A stretch of 64,000 bases of DNA, taken from assembly GCF_041080835.1 (NCBI RefSeq), contig NZ_CP129683.1, forward strand, positions 124,001-188,000, written 5' to 3'. This document shows, one piece after another, positions 1-9,648 of the stretch. The DNA is from Bifidobacterium sp. WK012_4_13. Its GTDB lineage: Bacteria; Actinomycetota; Actinomycetes; Actinomycetales; Bifidobacteriaceae. The position numbers and the translations under genes are program-made. A model generated the notes under the pieces. The model was not told where the DNA came from. It did not search any database and worked only from the letters and a program-made list of their open reading frames with translations. Positions within the stretch are counted from its first letter, which is position 1, and every line of letters starts with the position of its first letter.

Positions 1-1062
1 GGCGATTACATCGCAGGCAGACGTTCCATAGAAGTTCCCAGAAAGCGCAGGAAGATCCATAGGTCCAAGCAGCTCACGGTCGTCGGTGCGCGGGAAAACA
101 ACCTGAAGAACATCACCGCACGCATTCCACTTGGGGTGATGACCGTCGTCTCCGGCGTATCCGGTTCCGGAAAGTCGACGCTCATCAATTCGATCCTGTA
201 TCCTGCGCTTGCGGACAGGCTCAACGGGGCCCGCATCGTTCCAGGCAAGCACACGAGGATCGAAGGTGTGGATCAGCTCAAGAAGGTCATCCACGTCGAT
301 CAGAATCCGATCGGACGCACTCCACGTTCGAATCCGGCGACGTATACCGGGGTATGGGACAAGATCAGGCAGCTGTTCGCGAAGACTCCGGAGGCGCAGG
401 TTCGAGGATATGGTCCAGGCCGCTTCTCGTTCAACGTCAAGGGTGGTCGTTGCGAGGCGTGCCATGGAGACGGCACGCTGAAGATAGAGATGAACTTCCT
501 TCCCGACGTATATGTGCAGTGCGAGGTGTGCCATGGGCAGCGATATAACCGGGAGACTCTGGAAATCACCTATAACGGCAAGACCGTCGCCGATGTTCTG
601 AACATGCCGATCGAGGAGGCGTCTGAATTCTTCAGATCGTATCCATCGATCCATCGCTATCTGAAGACGCTTGTCGATGTCGGATTGGGCTATATCCGTC
701 TGGGACAGCCAGCGCCGACGCTTTCCGGCGGTGAGTCCCAGCGCGTGAAGCTCGCAACGGAATTGCAGAAGCGCTCGGATGGAACCACCGTATACATACT
801 TGACGAGCCCACGACGGGATTGCATTTCGAGGATGTCAGCAAGCTGCTGAAGGTCTTGCAGGGATTGGTCGACAAAGGCAATACGGTTATCGTGATCGAG
901 CATAATCTCGATGTCATAAAGAGTGCGGACTGGCTTGTCGATCTCGGACCCGAAGGCGGTGATGGCGGCGGTACGATTGTGGACGAGGGCACTCCCGAAC
1001 ATGTTGCCAGGAATCCTCGAAGCTGGACGGGCAAATACCTCAGACCGCTGCTTGAAAGATGA
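1..1062 (+). CDS. uvrA: UvrABC excinuclease subunit A, C-terminal part (5' end outside window)
   Basis: C-terminal 353 residues of the DNA-damage recognition ATPase of nucleotide excision repair; the frame is open from base 1, so the start lies upstream. Visible in order: a second Walker A (GVSGSGKST, near base 157), the zinc-binding module with two CxxC pairs (CEACHGDG near base 451 and CEVCHGQR near base 520), the ABC signature LSGGESQR (near base 721) and Walker [10 protein letters not shown] (near base 799). These are the diagnostic elements of the second UvrA nucleotide-binding domain. uvrC follows 123 bases later on the same strand, a usual repair-gene neighbourhood in actinobacteria. 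Only the truncation by the window edge is unusual. Confidence 0.97.
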   Translation, partial: GDYIAGRRSIEVPRKRRKIHRSKQLTVVGARENNLKNITARIPLGVMTVVSGVSGSGKSTLINSILYPALADRLNGARIVPGKHTRIEGVDQLKKVIHVDQNPIGRTPRSNPATYTGVWDKIRQLFAKTPEAQVRGYGPGRFSFNVKGGRCEACHGDGTLKIEMNFLPDVYVQCEVCHGQRYNRETLEITYNGKTVADVLNMPIEEASEFFRSYPSIHRYLKTLVDVGLGYIRLGQPAPTLSGGESQRVKLATELQKRSDGTTVYILDEPTTGLHFEDVSKLLKVLQGLVDKGNTVIVIEHNLDVIKSADWLVDLGPEGGDGGGTIVDEGTPEHVARNPRSWTGKYLRPLLER

Positions 1063-1185
1063 TGCGGACCGAACCCTGCACCGGCGTCGTGTCGCTGGAA
1101 TGCTGACATGTTCCCAGCCCTGCCGACTCATAACCGGTTCCCTTCAAGGCACAATATGATAGACAGCACAGATAAGATGTGACGG

Positions 1186-3516
1186 ATGACCAACGGCTTC
1201 ATAGAACGACACTCCCCACAGGTATGGCAGATGCGCGCCCACTCATTGATTCAGCATTCGCAGACTGCCATGGCCGGTTCGCAGACCGGTGATGCGCCGA
1301 CGCGCAGGCTGAACAGGAATGGCGCTCCTCTGCTTGGAGACAGCCGTGACCTGTTCAGGCCCCGGACTTCGGATATCCCCAATCAGCCCGGCGTATACAA
1401 GTGGCGTGACGGCGAAGGGCGCGTCATCTACGTCGGCAAGGCCAAGAACCTGCGCAACCGTCTCACGAACTACTTCCAGCCCCTGTCCCAGATGCATCCA
1501 CGAACCCAGACGATGGTGCTTACCGCACGAAGTCTGGAATGGACCGTGGTGGGGACGGAGCTTGAGTCGCTCACCTTGGAATACACGTGGATCAAGGAAT
1601 TCGACCCTCGCTTCAACGTGGTGTTTCGCGATGACAAGACCTACCCGTATCTTGCGATGTCCGTGGGCAACCAGCTGCCGAGGATCTGGATCACGCGAAG
1701 CAGAAACCGCAGAAATACCAGATATTTCGGACCCTACGCGAAAGTTCGTGATTTGCGCAGAACCTTGGACAGGCTCCTCATCGCATTTCCGATCTCCGAT
1801 GCCACGCCCGGGGTGTACGACCGTTCGAAAGTCACGATGCAGACGATCGATCCTGAGCTCCTGAGCGATTACCGGCACAATCAGGAGAGAATCATCGGCA
1901 TCATGACCGGTCGACTCGGATCGAGATATCTGGAGTCGCTCAAGGTCCAGATGCGTGAAGAGAGCGAGAATCTCAACTTTGAAAAGGCTGCACGATTGCG
2001 CGATCAGATAGGGATGCTGAAAACCGTCATCGAGCAGAATGCAGTGGTCTTCGACAGCGATGTGGATGCGGACGTATTCGGACTGGCCTCCGACGAATTG
2101 GAAGCGTCCGTGCATGCCTTTTTCGTGAGATCGGGCGCGATACGCGGCGAACGGAGTTGGAGCGTCGAGCGTGTCGAGGATGTCAGCGACGAGGAGCTCG
2201 TGAGCGATCTGATAACTCAGGTATATTCCGTGCTGTTGGAGGAGAACGAATCGCAGATGAGAAGCGTCGCACCGACTGCTTCATCTGTGCCGCCAGAGCA
2301 TTCATCTCACAATGCGGGCATTTCCGTCTCAAGAGCGCGCGACGCCCTTGGCTCAACCCAGCACATCACCGCAACGGATGCCCTTGCCCGCTCCAAGGCA
2401 ACTCGAGAACGCCACGAACGGCTGGAGACGACCGGGCGTGAGGATCTGCTTGCCCCAATCTCACCGATTCCCAGGGAAGTGATTCTTCCGCTCGTGCCAA
2501 GTCGTATGGAATCCCTGCAGACATGGCTCTCGGAGAAGCGCGGATCCGCAGTCAGGATGCATGTCGCCGAGCGTGGAGAGAAGAAGGCGCTGCTTGAGCG
2601 TGCGAACGCCAACGCCGGGCAGTCATTGCTGCGAAGCAAGATGAGCAGGATAAGTGACATCGGTGCCAGAACCGAGGCCATGAACGACGTCGCAAGGGCC
2701 TTGGGGCTTGAGCAGGCTCCCTTGCGCATTGAATGCTACGATATCTCGAACACCATCGGCGGCGCTTTCCAGGTGGCTTCCATGGTGGTGTTCGAGGATG
2801 CGGTCTCCAAGAAATCCGAATATAGAAGATTCTCCATACGCGGCAACGATGGCAATGGGGCGATCGACGATACCTCTGCGATATATGAGACATTGATGCG
2901 AAGATTCAAGCATGGCAATGTCGCCGGTGATTCGGGCGAAGACATGAGCAACCAGCGTGAGATCGAACTTGCGCGGGAATCAGGTGAGCAAGTCGACGAA
3001 TCCTCGGATGGAATCGTGCAGCAGCGCGTCGCCCCTCACCGTTTCGCATACAAGCCGAATCTGATTGTGGTAGATGGCGGAAAGCCTCAGGTGACCGCGG
3101 CGCAGAGAGCCATGCACGATTCCGGAATAACGGATGTCGCGCTATGCGGCCTTGCCAAGAAGCTCGAAGAGGTCTGGGTTCCGGACGATGACTATCCGAT
3201 CATCCTCAAGCGCCAGTCGGAGGGCCTGTACCTGCTGCAGCGAGTGCGGGACGAATCACATAGATTTGCCATCACCTATCACCGTCAGAAAAGGCGGAAG
3301 GGTGCGCTGCGTTCCGAGCTGGATGGGATTGCGGGTATAGGAGCCTCATATCAGAGACGGCTTCTCCGTCATTTCGGATCGGTCCGGGCGATGAGGAGCG
3401 CAGACAGAGAGGAGCTCTGCAAGGTCAGCGGCATAGGGGCTGCAAAGGCCGACGCGATTTATCAAGCCCTGCATGCCAGTGACAGCCAGGACGGTTCCGA
3501 TGGTTCCTCGAACTGA
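1186..3516 (+). CDS. uvrC: UvrABC excinuclease subunit C
   Basis: Nuclease subunit that makes both incisions around a UvrAB-bound lesion. The GIY-YIG domain is at residues 67-100 (PGVYKW, IYVGKAKNLRNRL), the UVR coiled region near 255-280, the RNase H-like nuclease near 510-640 (IECYDIS, VVDGGKPQV) and the C-terminal helix-hairpin-helix pair near 715-770. At 776 residues it is longer than most UvrC proteins. The extra length is a 45-residue N-terminal extension before the GIY-YIG domain and low-complexity stretches at about 353-427 and 575-618. ATG at 1186 is used; ATG 1231 is an alternative that would remove part of the extension. Confidence 0.96.
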   Translation: MTNGFIERHSPQVWQMRAHSLIQHSQTAMAGSQTGDAPTRRLNRNGAPLLGDSRDLFRPRTSDIPNQPGVYKWRDGEGRVIYVGKAKNLRNRLTNYFQPLSQMHPRTQTMVLTARSLEWTVVGTELESLTLEYTWIKEFDPRFNVVFRDDKTYPYLAMSVGNQLPRIWITRSRNRRNTRYFGPYAKVRDLRRTLDRLLIAFPISDATPGVYDRSKVTMQTIDPELLSDYRHNQERIIGIMTGRLGSRYLESLKVQMREESENLNFEKAARLRDQIGMLKTVIEQNAVVFDSDVDADVFGLASDELEASVHAFFVRSGAIRGERSWSVERVEDVSDEELVSDLITQVYSVLLEENESQMRSVAPTASSVPPEHSSHNAGISVSRARDALGSTQHITATDALARSKATRERHERLETTGREDLLAPISPIPREVILPLVPSRMESLQTWLSEKRGSAVRMHVAERGEKKALLERANANAGQSLLRSKMSRISDIGARTEAMNDVARALGLEQAPLRIECYDISNTIGGAFQVASMVVFEDAVSKKSEYRRFSIRGNDGNGAIDDTSAIYETLMRRFKHGNVAGDSGEDMSNQREIELARESGEQVDESSDGIVQQRVAPHRFAYKPNLIVVDGGKPQVTAAQRAMHDSGITDVALCGLAKKLEEVWVPDDDYPIILKRQSEGLYLLQRVRDESHRFAITYHRQKRRKGALRSELDGIAGIGASYQRRLLRHFGSVRAMRSADREELCKVSGIGAAKADAIYQALHASDSQDGSDGSSN

Positions 3517-3786
3517 GCCGTTTTCCAAGACTGATGCGATGCTTCAGGCTGATGCGAATGCGATGGAGTTCTGCGATTCGTTCTTGACTGCTGTGAGGTC
3601 TTCGGCGAGGGGGGGCTTTTTACGCATTCAGCTATGTTTCCTCGGTTGTTATGAGAGCATGGCACAATCGGAAGAAGCCCGGGCGGTCGCGAAGACTGCC
3701 TGTGAAGGATGATTGGACCCATGCGTGCCGCATATCGGTCGGTGTGGAGATGATCGTGGGCTGGCAGCCGGGAAGAAGGAGAACGC

Positions 3787-4671
3787 GTGCAGTTGGGTAA
3801 ACATCGTTGTGCGGTGCTGGGAAGCCCGATCGCCCACTCGCTTTCGCCTGTCCTCCATCGGGCTGGGTATCGACGGCTGAACCTCGATGGATGGGACTAC
3901 TGCCGACGTGACGTCACGCAGGATGGTCTTCAGGCTTTCATCGACTCCCTTGACCAGGAATGCGCAGGGCTGAGTCTGACCATGCCGCTGAAAAAAACGA
4001 TCATGCCTTTCGGAAAGCCAAGTGATACTTGGTCGCGTGCCTTGAAGGTCGCCAATACTGCGATTTTCCATTGGCAGGATGGAACGGGCATGCGGCCTGA
4101 CATCTCGCTCTACAACACCGATGTGGAGGGCATCGTCCGAGCCCTCGAGCATGCCGAAGGTGGTGCAGATCGTTCGAATCTCCACGATGCAGTGGTCATC
4201 GGGAGCGGCAATACCGCAGCATCGGCCATCGCCGCATGTGCAGAACTCGGCATGGGGCACGTAGACATCGTCGCAAGGAACGAGGCTGCATCCGCACGAC
4301 TGCGAGGGCTGTCCGAAACACTGTCGATGACAGCATCGACATGGCCCATGGACCGGGTTGCGAAGGACATCGACGAAAGACGCTTCGTCATTTCCACATT
4401 GCCGTCCCATGCCGCAGATCCCCTTGCGTCCCTCTGGCGCAAGGCGGGGATGGCGCTGAACGCAACCGTTCTTGACGTGGTGTATAAACCTCGCCCTAGT
4501 ATGTTCGTTGAGACATGTAGACAGCTAGGCGCTGCCGTGATAACAGGAGAGGAAATGCTGATTTATCAAGCCATACCTCAGCTAGCACTGATGACACGAA
4601 CGGCGCAGGCCGATATGCCGTCGGATCTCGATGAAACGATGCGCAAGGCAGTTCAGGAGGCCCTCAGATGA
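3787..4671 (+). CDS. aroE: Shikimate dehydrogenase
   Basis: Catalyses NADPH-dependent reduction of 3-dehydroshikimate in aromatic amino acid synthesis. GTG start at 3787, preceded by a clear AAGAAGGAG about 5 bases away. The N-terminal substrate motif is GSPIAHSLSPVLHRAGY (residues 11-27), the catalytic lysine lies in LTMPLKK, the conserved Asp in YNTDVEG, and the Rossmann glycine motif is GSGNTAASA. The length of 294 is close to the actinobacterial type (about 270-300). The last codon overlaps the rapZ start as ATGA, so the two genes are probably translationally coupled. A 270-base gap separates it from uvrC. Confidence 0.95.
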   Translation: MQLGKHRCAVLGSPIAHSLSPVLHRAGYRRLNLDGWDYCRRDVTQDGLQAFIDSLDQECAGLSLTMPLKKTIMPFGKPSDTWSRALKVANTAIFHWQDGTGMRPDISLYNTDVEGIVRALEHAEGGADRSNLHDAVVIGSGNTAASAIAACAELGMGHVDIVARNEAASARLRGLSETLSMTASTWPMDRVAKDIDERRFVISTLPSHAADPLASLWRKAGMALNATVLDVVYKPRPSMFVETCRQLGAAVITGEEMLIYQAIPQLALMTRTAQADMPSDLDETMRKAVQEALR

Positions 4672-5597
4672 GCGAGAACATAGCTTCGGCCCGCGAACGG
4701 GATGGGGAGGATTCCTCACCGGAACCTGCCGACGACTTCGAAGTCCTGCTCATCACGGGCATGTCGGGGGCTGGCCGCTCCCGTGCGGCAGACAGCGTCG
4801 AGGACATGGGCTGGTATGTCGTGGACAACCTTCCGCCCAAGTTGCTTGTTCCGCTTGTGGACATGATGACTTCCTCGGGTTCGAAGGTGCATAGGCTGGC
4901 AGCGGTAATCGACGTGCGTTCGCGTTCATACTTCGATGATCTTGCTGCGGTTCTCAGCCATCTTGACGACCTGGGAGTGAAATACCGGATTCTGTTCCTG
5001 GACTCCGACAATGACGTGCTCATCAAGCGTTATGAATCAGTGCGCAGGCCTCATCCCTTGCAGCATGGACGCCGACTGATCGACGGCATCAATGAGGAGC
5101 ATGAGCTGCTTTCGAATCTCAAGGAACGTGCGGACGTCGTCATCGACACATCGCATCTGAGCGTTCATCAGCTTTCGACCAAGCTCTACGATGCCCTTCT
5201 GGGCAAGGGGCCACAGACCGTAACCGTGCATATCTTCAGTTTCGGATTCAAGTACGGCCTTCCTCTCGATGCAGATTTCGTCGCGGATGTGCGCTTCCTG
5301 CCCAACCCGTTCTGGGTGCCTCAGCTGTGCGAACTCAACGGACTGAACAAACCGGTGAGCGACTACGTTCTTTCCAGTCCTCAGGCTCATGAGTTCCTCG
5401 ACTACTACTCGAAGGCTATTCTGACAGCGATTCGTGGCTATGCGCGTGAGGACAAGCATTTTGTGACGATTGCGGTCGGCTGCACCGGGGGTCAGCACCG
5501 GTCCGTCGCAATGAGCGAGGCGTTGGCGAAGATATTGAGGGGCCAGGGCCTTTCCGTCACGGTCTCTGCCCGTGAACTTCAACGAAAGCGTGAATAG
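4668..5597 (+). CDS. rapZ: RapZ/YvcJ-family nucleotide-binding protein
   Basis: P-loop protein of the RapZ (YvcJ) family, which binds nucleotides and, in enteric bacteria, acts as an RNase adaptor for GlmZ small RNA; in Gram-positives the role is less clear. Walker A is GMSGAGRS near residue 29, followed by the family hallmark GWYVVDNLPP. The C-terminal half has the conserved FGFKYG, FLPNPFW and GCTGGQHRSV motifs. Length 309 is typical (about 280-300) with a short acidic N-terminal extension. The start ATG overlaps the aroE stop. In many actinobacteria a CofD/YvcK gene lies between rapZ and whiA; here the 166-base gap holds no such gene. Confidence 0.94.
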   Translation: MSENIASARERDGEDSSPEPADDFEVLLITGMSGAGRSRAADSVEDMGWYVVDNLPPKLLVPLVDMMTSSGSKVHRLAAVIDVRSRSYFDDLAAVLSHLDDLGVKYRILFLDSDNDVLIKRYESVRRPHPLQHGRRLIDGINEEHELLSNLKERADVVIDTSHLSVHQLSTKLYDALLGKGPQTVTVHIFSFGFKYGLPLDADFVADVRFLPNPFWVPQLCELNGLNKPVSDYVLSSPQAHEFLDYYSKAILTAIRGYAREDKHFVTIAVGCTGGQHRSVAMSEALAKILRGQGLSVTVSARELQRKRE

Positions 5598-5763
5598 AAA
5601 GCACTTGCAGGACAAGGGAAGGCGATGTGCAATGACCGGTTTGTCCATGTGAATGGCCTGAGGAAATGTCCAAGATATTCTGTATCACAGATAGCCGGTA
5701 GGTTTCGGGAAGAAACCAAAAATTTTAGCCAAGGTCAAGGAATTAACTGTAGGAGGTTAGCTG

Positions 5764-6723
5764 TTGGCTCTACTGGATGATGTCAAAAGCGAACTCGCCG
5801 CGATCGACAACGAACTACCTGCAGCGAAGAAGGCGCAGGCCGCAACGATGATTCGCTTCGGCGGCGGGCTTCATCTTGTACAACGACATATCGTTGTGGA
5901 AGCCCAGTTTGATTCTCGTGACGCTGCGCAGTGGTTGCAAACCGCGATTCAGGAAGTCTACGGACATGAATCGGATGTGATCGAGGTCACGCGTCAGACT
6001 CCGTCGGGTACGGTCGTGAGATATTCGGTCAGAGTGCTTCGCGCTGGCGGGGCTCTGGCCTTGCAGACGGGATTGCTCGATCGGCGCAAGCGCCCGGTGC
6101 GTGGCCTGCCTGCCGAAATAATCGGCGGCAACATAGCGCAGATCAAGGCTGCATGGCGTGGCGCATTCCTGGCGCACGGAGAGCTCTCCGACCCAGGCAA
6201 GGCAAGCTATCTTGAGATCGTATGCCCCGGATCCGAAGCCGCCTTGGCTCTCGTTGGCGCCGCACGTCGTCTTGGAATCAACGCACGAGCTCGCCAGGTG
6301 CGTAGCTCCGAGCGCGTCACGCTTCGCGACCCCGATGCGATCGAGCGCATGCTCAACCTCATCGGCGCTCCGCATTGCGCCCGGGAATGGACGGGCAAGC
6401 GCAGCGATGGGGAGTCCCGTGGCAAGGCCAATAGACTCGCTAACTTCGATGACGCGAACATGCGTAGAAGCGCGAAGGCAGCGGTCGAGGCCAGTGAAAA
6501 GGTCACGAAGGCCTTCCAGATCCTCGGCAAGGACATCCCTGACAATCTGCGTGCCGCGGGTCAGCTCAGACTCGATCATCGCGATGCAAGCCTTGAGGAG
6601 CTGGGCCGTCTGGCCGATCCGCCTGTTACCAAGGATGCCATCGCTGGTCGCATACGCAGACTTCTGCAGCTCGCCGGCAAGATCGAGAAGCAGCAGGCCC
6701 AGAACAACCGGGCGGTCGACTGA
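5764..6723 (+). CDS. whiA: DNA-binding protein WhiA
   Basis: WhiA-family protein: N-terminal LAGLIDADG-like domain plus C-terminal helix-turn-helix. In Streptomyces it controls sporulation genes; in non-sporulating actinobacteria it is linked to division or metabolism. The start is TTG at 5764, supported by a strong GTAGGAGG 5-10 bases upstream; no ATG lies near. Conserved segments include [27 protein letters not shown] and the C-terminal [12 protein letters not shown] and [16 protein letters not shown]. Length 319 matches the family. A short hairpin followed by AAAAATTTT at 5703-5726 may end the aroE-rapZ transcript upstream. Confidence 0.94.
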   Translation: MALLDDVKSELAAIDNELPAAKKAQAATMIRFGGGLHLVQRHIVVEAQFDSRDAAQWLQTAIQEVYGHESDVIEVTRQTPSGTVVRYSVRVLRAGGALALQTGLLDRRKRPVRGLPAEIIGGNIAQIKAAWRGAFLAHGELSDPGKASYLEIVCPGSEAALALVGAARRLGINARARQVRSSERVTLRDPDAIERMLNLIGAPHCAREWTGKRSDGESRGKANRLANFDDANMRRSAKAAVEASEKVTKAFQILGKDIPDNLRAAGQLRLDHRDASLEELGRLADPPVTKDAIAGRIRRLLQLAGKIEKQQAQNNRAVD

Positions 6724-6945
6724 CTCGGTGGTCCCATTCCTCGGGAACGTTTGGCGCAGAAGCATTGATTTTCCGGCTGCGTCTCGTCCATTCGACGCAA
6801 CATTCAGACTGGGGAATGTGCGGGTGCATTGTTCGTTGCCCCTTGTAGTCTGTGAACTGTTATGCGATGTAAACCACTGTTCGTGCGTGAGGCGGAATCG
6901 TTGGTATAAGGCGATTTCGATGAGCACGGCGAGAAAGGATAGTTT

Positions 6946-8142
6946 ATGAAGACACTCAAGGACCTTGGAGATCTGCAAGGCAAGCGTGTTCTGGTTCGAG
7001 CTGATTTCAACGTTCCGCTCAAAGGCACTGACATCACTGATGATGGGCGTATCAAGGCCGCTCTGCCGACTATCGAAACCCTTCGCAAGGATGGCGCCAA
7101 GGTCATTGTGATGGCACATCTTGGCCGTCCAAAGGGCAAGGTCGTTCCTGAGCTGAGCCTGGCCCCCGTCGCCAAGCGTCTCGGCGAGCTGCTCGGCATC
7201 GAAGTTCCGCTGGCATCGGACACCTATGGCGAGGATGCCCAGAGCAAGGTTGCAGCGCTCAAGGACGGCGACGTGCTGTTGCTCGAGAATGTTCGTTTCA
7301 ATCCTGAAGAGACCAGCAAGGACGAGGCTGGCCGTGCCGCCTATGCCAAGAAGATCGCAGCTCTCGGTGAAGTATTCGTCTCCGACGGCTTTGGCGTCGT
7401 CCATCGTGCACAGGGCTCGAACTACGACGTCGCAGCAGATCTTCCATCGGCGGCAGGTCTGTTGGTCGAGAAGGAAGTCAAGGCACTTTCGCATGCAACG
7501 GTCAACCCCGAGCGTCCTTTGACGGTCGTACTTGGCGGATCGAAGGTTTCCGACAAGCTTGGCGTCATCAAGAATCTGCTGGGCAATGCAAACCGTCTCA
7601 TCATCGGCGGTGGCATGGTCTATACATTCCTCAAGGCTCAGGGCTACGAAGTCGGAACTTCCCTCTTGGAAGAGGATCAGATCGACGTCGTCAAGGGATA
7701 TATCGAAGAAGCGAAGCAGAATGGGGTTGAGCTCGTTCTGCCGACCGATATCGTCGTTGCAGACAAGTTCGCGGCGGATTCACCGCACACCACGGTCGCT
7801 GCCGATTCAATTCCAGCGGACAAGATGGGTCTGGACATCGGTCCGGATTCGCAGAAGCTCTTCCACGACAAGATCGTCGATTCCAAGACGGTCGTATGGA
7901 ACGGACCCATGGGCGTATTCGAGTTCCCGGCATTCGCAGCAGGTACCAAGGCTGTCGCACAGGGGCTCGTTGATGCGACCAAGGCTGGTGCCTTCACCAT
8001 CGTCGGCGGCGGCGATTCAGCCTCTGCAGTGCGCAATCTCGGTTTCCCGGAGGATGGCTTCTCGCACATCTCAACCGGTGGCGGTGCCTCGTTGGAGTTC
8101 CTCGAAGGCAAGGAACTTCCTGGACTCAAGGTTCTCGAGTAA
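6946..8142 (+). CDS. pgk: Phosphoglycerate kinase
   Basis: Glycolytic enzyme converting 1,3-bisphosphoglycerate and ADP to 3-phosphoglycerate and ATP; in bifidobacteria it serves the lower half of the fructose-6-phosphate shunt. N-terminal [13 protein letters not shown], substrate motif HLGRPKG, and nucleotide motifs [10 protein letters not shown] and GGGDSASAV are all present. Length 398 is standard. ATG 6946 has GAAAGGA a few bases upstream. It is followed by tpiA after a 113-base gap containing a terminator-like hairpin, so pgk and tpiA may have separate transcripts. Codons are strongly biased, as expected for a highly expressed gene. Confidence 0.97.
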   Translation: MKTLKDLGDLQGKRVLVRADFNVPLKGTDITDDGRIKAALPTIETLRKDGAKVIVMAHLGRPKGKVVPELSLAPVAKRLGELLGIEVPLASDTYGEDAQSKVAALKDGDVLLLENVRFNPEETSKDEAGRAAYAKKIAALGEVFVSDGFGVVHRAQGSNYDVAADLPSAAGLLVEKEVKALSHATVNPERPLTVVLGGSKVSDKLGVIKNLLGNANRLIIGGGMVYTFLKAQGYEVGTSLLEEDQIDVVKGYIEEAKQNGVELVLPTDIVVADKFAADSPHTTVAADSIPADKMGLDIGPDSQKLFHDKIVDSKTVVWNGPMGVFEFPAFAAGTKAVAQGLVDATKAGAFTIVGGGDSASAVRNLGFPEDGFSHISTGGGASLEFLEGKELPGLKVLE

Positions 8143-8162
8143 GCAGGAATCCCGCCACGAAT

Positions 8163-8190
8163 CGGACGCGATCGAACACGGTTGCGTCCG
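8163..8190 (+). terminator. Terminator-like hairpin after pgk
   Basis: Arms CGGACGC (8163-8169) and GCGTCCG (8184-8190) pair perfectly and are followed by TTTCGTTC. The weak T run makes this a possible rather than certain rho-independent terminator between pgk and tpiA; a TACACT box at 8211 could be the tpiA -10 element. Confidence 0.45.
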
Positions 8191-8255
8191 TTTCGTTCAT
8201 ATCAGCGCCCTACACTTGAGCGTTACCGATCTTGACCGGAAGGAAGGCTGCGGCG

Positions 8256-9050
8256 ATGGCACGCAAACCACTGGTGGCAGGCAATTGGAAGATGAACTTC
8301 GACCACCTCGAGGCTACCTATTTCGTGCAGAAGCTTGCCTGGACCTTGCGAGACGCCCATTTTGACTATAAACGGTGCGAAGTCGCCCTGTTCCCTTCAT
8401 TCACATCGCTGAGAAGCGTGCAGGTGCTCGTCGAGGCAGACAATCTGCATCTGAAATATGGCGCTCAGGCCGTTTCCGTGACCTCCCAGGGGGCGTTCAC
8501 CGGTGATGTCTCGGCGGACATGATAGCGCATCTCGGCTGCTCATATGTGATCGTCGGCCATTCAGAGCGCAGGAAGTATCACCCTGAAGATGACGCGAAC
8601 ATCGTCGATCAGGTGAGGGCGGTGCTCGCAGCCGGAATGCAGCCGATACTATGCGTGGGGGAGAGCTTCGAGGAACGTCGGCAGGGCATTGAGCTCGAAT
8701 TCGCAGTCGGTCAGGTCCATGATGTGACCCGCGATCTGTCCGAGGACGAGACAAAGAGACTGATCATAGGCTATGAACCTGTGTGGGCCATAGGCAGCGG
8801 CATGGTCGCCACTCCAGAATCGGCGCAGGATGCTGCGCGGGCGATTCGGGATCATATCCGGTTGACCTTCGGCACGCATGTCGCTCAGTCCGTCCGCATC
8901 ATCTATGGTGGTTCGGTCACCGCCAAGAATGCCGCACAGTTGCTCGGAGAGCAGGATGTCGACGGCTTCCTGGTCGGAGGAGCCTCCCTGGATGTCGCTG
9001 AATTCGCCAATATCGCACGAATAGCTGAAAAAGTCGCTGCTCGTGAATGA
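8256..9050 (+). CDS. tpiA: Triosephosphate isomerase
   Basis: Interconverts dihydroxyacetone phosphate and glyceraldehyde 3-phosphate. ATG 8256 is chosen over the in-frame TTG 8232 because AAGGAAG lies 9 bases upstream and translation then begins ARKPLVAGNWKMN, the classic N-terminus with the catalytic Lys. The active-site His is in VIVGHSERRKYH, the catalytic Glu in IIGYEPVWAIGSG, and the phosphate loop residues in IIYGGSV. Length 264 fits the family. It sits between pgk and secG, the usual actinobacterial order, although gap is not beside pgk here. Confidence 0.97.
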   Translation: MARKPLVAGNWKMNFDHLEATYFVQKLAWTLRDAHFDYKRCEVALFPSFTSLRSVQVLVEADNLHLKYGAQAVSVTSQGAFTGDVSADMIAHLGCSYVIVGHSERRKYHPEDDANIVDQVRAVLAAGMQPILCVGESFEERRQGIELEFAVGQVHDVTRDLSEDETKRLIIGYEPVWAIGSGMVATPESAQDAARAIRDHIRLTFGTHVAQSVRIIYGGSVTAKNAAQLLGEQDVDGFLVGGASLDVAEFANIARIAEKVAARE

Positions 9051-9115
9051 TTTCACGGGTTTTATTCCCGAGCATGCTGTATTGTTGTTCTAGTTGATTA
9101 AAGGTGGAGGTTCAC

Positions 9116-9364
9116 GTGACCATACTGAAGATTGTTTTGCAAGCCATCGTGGTTATTGCCAGCATTCTGTTGACTTTGCTCATTCTCATGCATAAGGGCA
9201 AGGGCGGTGGTCTCTCCGATATGTTCGGCGGCGGCATCAGTTCCAATGCCGGTACTTCAGGCGTTGCAGAGAAGAACCTTAACAGACTTACCGTCATCGT
9301 CGCCATCACATGGGTCGTGATCATCATCGCGCTTGGCGTGATGAAGCGCTTCGGCCTTATCTAG
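9116..9364 (+). CDS. secG: Preprotein translocase subunit SecG
   Basis: Small membrane subunit of the SecYEG translocon. GTG 9116 is preferred to the in-frame GTG 9104 because the AAGGTGGAGG ribosome site at 9101-9110 would overlap the latter. The 82-residue product has two membrane helices (about residues 3-25 and 56-75) separated by the glycine-rich cytosolic loop GKGGGLSDMFGGG, diagnostic for SecG. The position directly after tpiA is the standard actinobacterial context. A strong hairpin about 120 bases downstream probably ends the transcript. Confidence 0.95.
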   Translation: MTILKIVLQAIVVIASILLTLLILMHKGKGGGLSDMFGGGISSNAGTSGVAEKNLNRLTVIVAITWVVIIIALGVMKRFGLI

Positions 9365-9483
9365 GATCCTAAAGCCTTAAGACCCATAGGCCTTACAATC
9401 CTAGATCCAAGAACCAAGGTGCTTTCCGATGCTCTCCCAGCATTCGATTGAGAGCTATGGCAGACCTTGAACCAGTCCTTTAC

Positions 9484-9515
9484 ACTGAACCCCGGCAGGA
9501 TAGCCGGGGTTCAGT
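9484..9515. terminator. Strong hairpin between secG and the convergent MFS gene
   Basis: Arms 9484-9496 and 9503-9515 are perfectly complementary over 13 bp (core CCCCGGC/GCCGGGG) with a 6-base loop. It lies between two convergent genes and could terminate both. No long T run follows on either strand, so rho-independent function is likely but not certain. Confidence 0.6.
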
Positions 9516-9648
9516 CATTGCTGAACCGCATCGAATCCGAGGGTGGTGTCGCTGTGTCTATGACTGTGCTTGTGACAGTGTTTATGCTACAAGGTCATGC
9601 CGCTCGCCGTCTGTCTCCTGACAGCTGCTGTCAGCCGAAGCTCGGACG

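Noticed and set aside
5815..7494. 559-codon open frame on the minus strand opposite whiA and pgk
   Set aside because: It runs antisense to two confidently identified genes, shows no recognisable motif, and arises from codon-position GC bias.
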